Position numbers and translations under genes: made by a program
The notes under the pieces: generated by a model
Told to the model about the DNA's origin: nothing
Seen by the model: only the letters and a program-made list of their open reading frames with translations
Database searches by the model: none
Shown: positions 60,871-64,000 of the stretch, piece by piece
Position numbering within the stretch: position 1 is the first letter of the stretch
How the letters are laid out: every line of letters begins with the position of its first letter
Assembly (NCBI GenBank): GCA_023079485.1
Contig: CM041115.1
Location: 28,696,826-28,760,825 of the forward strand
Length of the DNA stretch: 64,000 nt
Source of the DNA: Archilochus colubris
Lineage: Eukaryota > Chordata > Aves > Apodiformes > Trochilidae
Direction: 5' to 3'

Positions 60871-61110
60871 AAATATCTCAGTTCTTCACAATCTGTAGCT
60901 GCTGCAGACATAAAAAGAGAACTTTTTAAAGCTGTTGCATCTGAAGTTTGCGAAAGTGGCAAAATGCTAAACCTTGACATGGATGTTAAGACATGGCAAA
61001 GAGAAATTCCTTTTTCTGATGAGACTGGAATAGTAGAGGAATCCCTAACTACAACGATAGTCTTGCTCATATTCAATCTGTCTGCTGCTCTTGCTGCTGG
61101 GGCTTTGTAG
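60871..61110 (+). other. Unassigned protein-like open stretch (79 codons, no start)
   Basis: This frame runs from a TAG at 60868 to a TAG at 61108 and includes 'DIKRELFKAVASEVCESGKM', 'DMDVKTWQREIPFSDETG' and 'IVLLIFNLSAALAAGAL'. The amino-acid mix, with charged and amphipathic stretches, looks more like real protein than the surrounding chance frames, but I do not recognise it and it has no initiator methionine at its start. It could be an exon, a piece of a processed pseudogene or coincidence. The reverse strand is also open here for 102 codons (60846-61154), which weakens the case. Confidence 0.25.
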
Positions 61111-61154
61111 TTTCCTGTCAACTTGCTATGTTCCTCTGTGACTGTGAAGGACAA

Positions 61155-63663
61155 ATCTGTCAGGTGTGCATTTTTCTGTCTTTCCTTATTACCTGCTTGT
61201 TAACTCATTCATGGTTCAAATTTATCTTCCAGAAAATTAAAGAAAAGGTACCTGGGGATCAATTTAATTTCTTGGGTGGGTGCACTTAGAGTGACAGTTA
61301 TTTTGCCATTATGGAAACCATTTATATTCCTGTAATAATAATTTCTTGAAATAAATGGCATGGTTTCATGACTGTTTCCTTGTTTCATGATGTGTCATAC
61401 TTTCTGCAGCAGATGAGAGCATGAATATCCTGGCAGGTAACTATTATTATCAGTAGTTTACCTAATTTGCACAATTTCTTTACATTTCAGCAACATCTTA
61501 ATAAGTAAGATAGCCTACCAACTTCTCAAGTTATGAAAAACCGTTATGCTGCTCTCTTCATGGAAGGTGCCTTCAATAATATATAAGGAATATTCAGAAT
61601 GAAAGTTAAAATATCTTATTTTTGATGAGCTGAATCACTTGCATTATTGCAGAAGTACATATCTACAAACTTCTAAAATTGATAAATGTTATATAAATTA
61701 GAGCTTTTGAATGTCACGATTGACACTTATTGTCTCATTTGCTGAAGTTTTCCTACATATAATTATGTATGCAAAATCTGAAATCTGAAAGTGTCTGGTC
61801 CCTACCAGGGGAAGCTGGATACATCTTTCTTGCTAATCAGCAGCTCCAGAGTGCAGAGGCTTGCTCATTTGCTACCTCTGGAGGTAGGCTAAACTACCTA
61901 TTTACAGAACACATTTTTCTTAAGAGTACATGCACTATCTGTAGAGACTTTGTATCTCACACAACATAAGCAGTCAAAATTAATCTAAAGACCTGGATCA
62001 ATAGGTGTTTTATGTTGGTATTTGTAACTTACAGTTGTAATTACAAGATAGGAGTGAATGAAACATCCTTCAGTTTTACTGCTACATTATCTTGTCAGTG
62101 TCATGGTTTCTGGACAGTCTTCCTCGCCTTTGTCTGTCCGCAAAAACTGGAGACCGGAATACCACATTCTCAGGGAGAAATTCCTTGCTTCCAAGAATCA
62201 GGAAGTGTTTTGAGAAGCTTCTTGTCCTTAATTTGTTTTTCCATGTGCTCTATACAGAAAAAACAAAGTGCTTTTGGCCTCCTGTTGAACATGTAGGTAA
62301 ACAAATACATATATGAACACACTTTCTATCTATTTCACTGTGTTCTTCAAAAGTGGTTGAACTTTTAATGGCACACATTGAATATAGTTTAAACTTATTT
62401 TTTCTTTAACTTTTCAGGGTCTTGTGTACATTGTTAATTTACTGTATTGATTTGTGCTGAAGTTTGATTTGAATTTCAAATATATATAAACACTGAAAAC
62501 TAATGATTCCTGAATTGTTCAGCAAATTTCTTGTTTCCATCAACTTGGGATAAGCCAGCAGAGGATAGGAAACAGTGGATTAGAAATAGTATTTAAGGTT
62601 AATGATGTTGTCTATTTAATTACTCTGCATAACTAAAGAATCCTGGTCTTCTGTAGGTTTGATTTCCTGTAAGATATTTTGGTTTACTCTCCCCATCTCC
62701 AAAAAGAACAAAGCTAACTAATTCAAAAGTAGAACTAACTCAAAATTTTTATTTCATTTTGAAACCACAACTTACTACAAGGTCTATTGCTTTTGAAGAT
62801 CTTAAAAGAGTTCTATTTTGTCAGTTTAAATATGGTCTAGGGCTCTCAAGTTCAGATTTATTGTCATTGTTTTTTTATATTGGTACCTTTGACTGTCCAT
62901 TTAATGAAATCAAAATCAAATAACAGCTGACTTCCACAATGCAATTGTAATGCCTTTGAAGTTAAGAAGAGAAAATACAGTTTCTGTGTCACACCTATGA
63001 AATACAGATGTATGTTGGGAAGCTAGATACTTCACACAGTTTCTGGGTTGTCCAGATCCAGAAGAGTGGCTAATTAATAAAAAAAAAGAGAGAATCTTGC
63101 CTTGGTACTGTAAAGGAGTTGGAGTCTTCCTTAACATGTGCAACTTTTGAGCTGAAATAAAACTCCAGGATGTCTGAGAAAAGGATATCTAGTAAGCTAG
63201 TACAATTAATGACACCATATTTAACAGAACAAATAATGAACCATCAGCAGGACTTAAAGTACCAACTAAAGATCCCTTAAGAGGTTAAATGATCACCTTA
63301 AGATTCACCTTAAGATGTCCTGTATGCTAGAATTTGAGGAAAGAAAATAATTATTTTTGTTCCAAGAAAAAAAAAGTGACTCTCTTCAAGTGAGATAAAG
63401 TAGTTGTAGGCTTTTACTTCTTTACTCTTTAGTTTCCAGAAACAATATTAGTCTAACTACGTAGCTCACTAAGATAAACTAGCTGTGGTCAACCACATAT
63501 AGGAATACCATAGGTATCATATTGGGGCATGGGTTGAATGATCAGTTTCCTTCTTAACAGCCATTGCTTTAGGAAAGAAATTTATTACAATTTATTGTAC
63601 TTGTTGCCTTTTAAGAATACATTTCTAAAATTTTTTGCAAGTCTCTTGAAAGTGTTACCTAAA
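61155..63663. other. Unique DNA, nothing recognised
   Basis: About 2.5 kb, with short open frames (66, 94, 74 and 75 codons) that show no known domain. Confidence 0.5.
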
Positions 63664-63690
63664 GAAAAAAAAAAACCTTTTTTTTTTTTC
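63664..63690. repeat. Perfect poly-A/poly-T palindrome
   Basis: G, eleven A, CC, twelve T, C: an inverted repeat able to form a hairpin with a two-base loop. Confidence 0.85.
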
Positions 63691-64000
63691 ATAAAATACG
63701 GTGTGGATAATACTTTTTGTGATTAGAAGTTTAAGGTCTATTGTATTAAAGGAATTTCTAATGATAGTGTGGTAGAAAGTGTTTTACTTGAAAGGTATCA
63801 CTTTTCTCTCACATCAGGATAAAACCTTTTTTAAACCAGTTTCCTTTTTTAGCAAGGAGAATTGTTTCAGAAGGGGGATAGAAGGTGAAAGTTTGTTTAA
63901 CTGATACTATAGAACTTATTCTACAGAAAATCCTGTTGCTGAACTACTGAACTCTGTCTGCAGCAATCACTTACTGCTTTTTGGTTCAGGGCCATTGACA
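63691..64000. other. Unique DNA to the window edge
   Basis: A+T-rich; nothing recognised. Confidence 0.5.

Noticed and set aside
61840..61885. Exon-like segment between an acceptor-like and a donor-like site (…AATCAG / GGAG-GTAGGC)
   Set aside because: Only about 43 bases long and no partner exon or conserved frame; such pairs occur by chance.
62094..62316. TGTCATGGTTTCTGG, also like an ERVL LTR start
   Set aside because: The following sequence shows none of the other LTR features.

Overview
The window looks like non-coding, A+T-rich vertebrate nuclear DNA, most likely from a bird. The main evidence is about 18 copies or fragments of CR1 non-LTR retrotransposons. Several end in the avian-type 3' tail, a GGTTGGACTAGATGATC-like block followed by short tandem copies of ATTCTATG, and their reading frames match CR1 ORF2 (endonuclease, reverse transcriptase, C-terminal region). 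I found no convincing host exon, tRNA, rRNA or CpG-island promoter, so the window is best read as intergenic sequence or the inside of a very long intron. Species, chromosome and any host gene cannot be told from the sequence.

Layout. 1-6.4 kb: unique DNA with microsatellites. 6.4-12.2 kb: CR1 fragments (6443, 7558, 9589 reversed, 10510) and two related LTR-like copies (9020 and 11911), the second with a clear 6-bp target duplication. 12.2-17.9 kb: unique DNA with simple repeats. 17.9-24.0 kb: two long CR1 copies (17950 and 21808), the first carrying a nested CR1 tail, with a candidate reversed LTR between them. 25.0-25.5 kb: a reversed ERVL-like LTR. 25.5-30.4 kb: unique DNA. 30.4-39.4 kb: several CR1 tails, then two abutting reversed CR1 copies. 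41.5-48.9 kb: four CR1 copies, including the best-preserved one (47229). 53.4-54.85 kb: a reversed non-LTR retrotransposon that is not CR1. 55-64 kb: mostly unique DNA with one CR1 tail (60233), a candidate LTR and a short unassigned open frame.

None of the elements looks able to move on its own: every CR1 is 5'-truncated, frameshifted or interrupted, and the LTRs appear solitary. The most unusual item is the non-CR1 LINE at 53.4-54.85 kb. It keeps reverse-transcriptase motifs A, B and C in order and a 228-codon open frame, although its protein is not of the CR1 type. I did not see a new defence, toxin or metabolic system. Family names are from memory of the protein and LTR patterns and have not been checked against a database.
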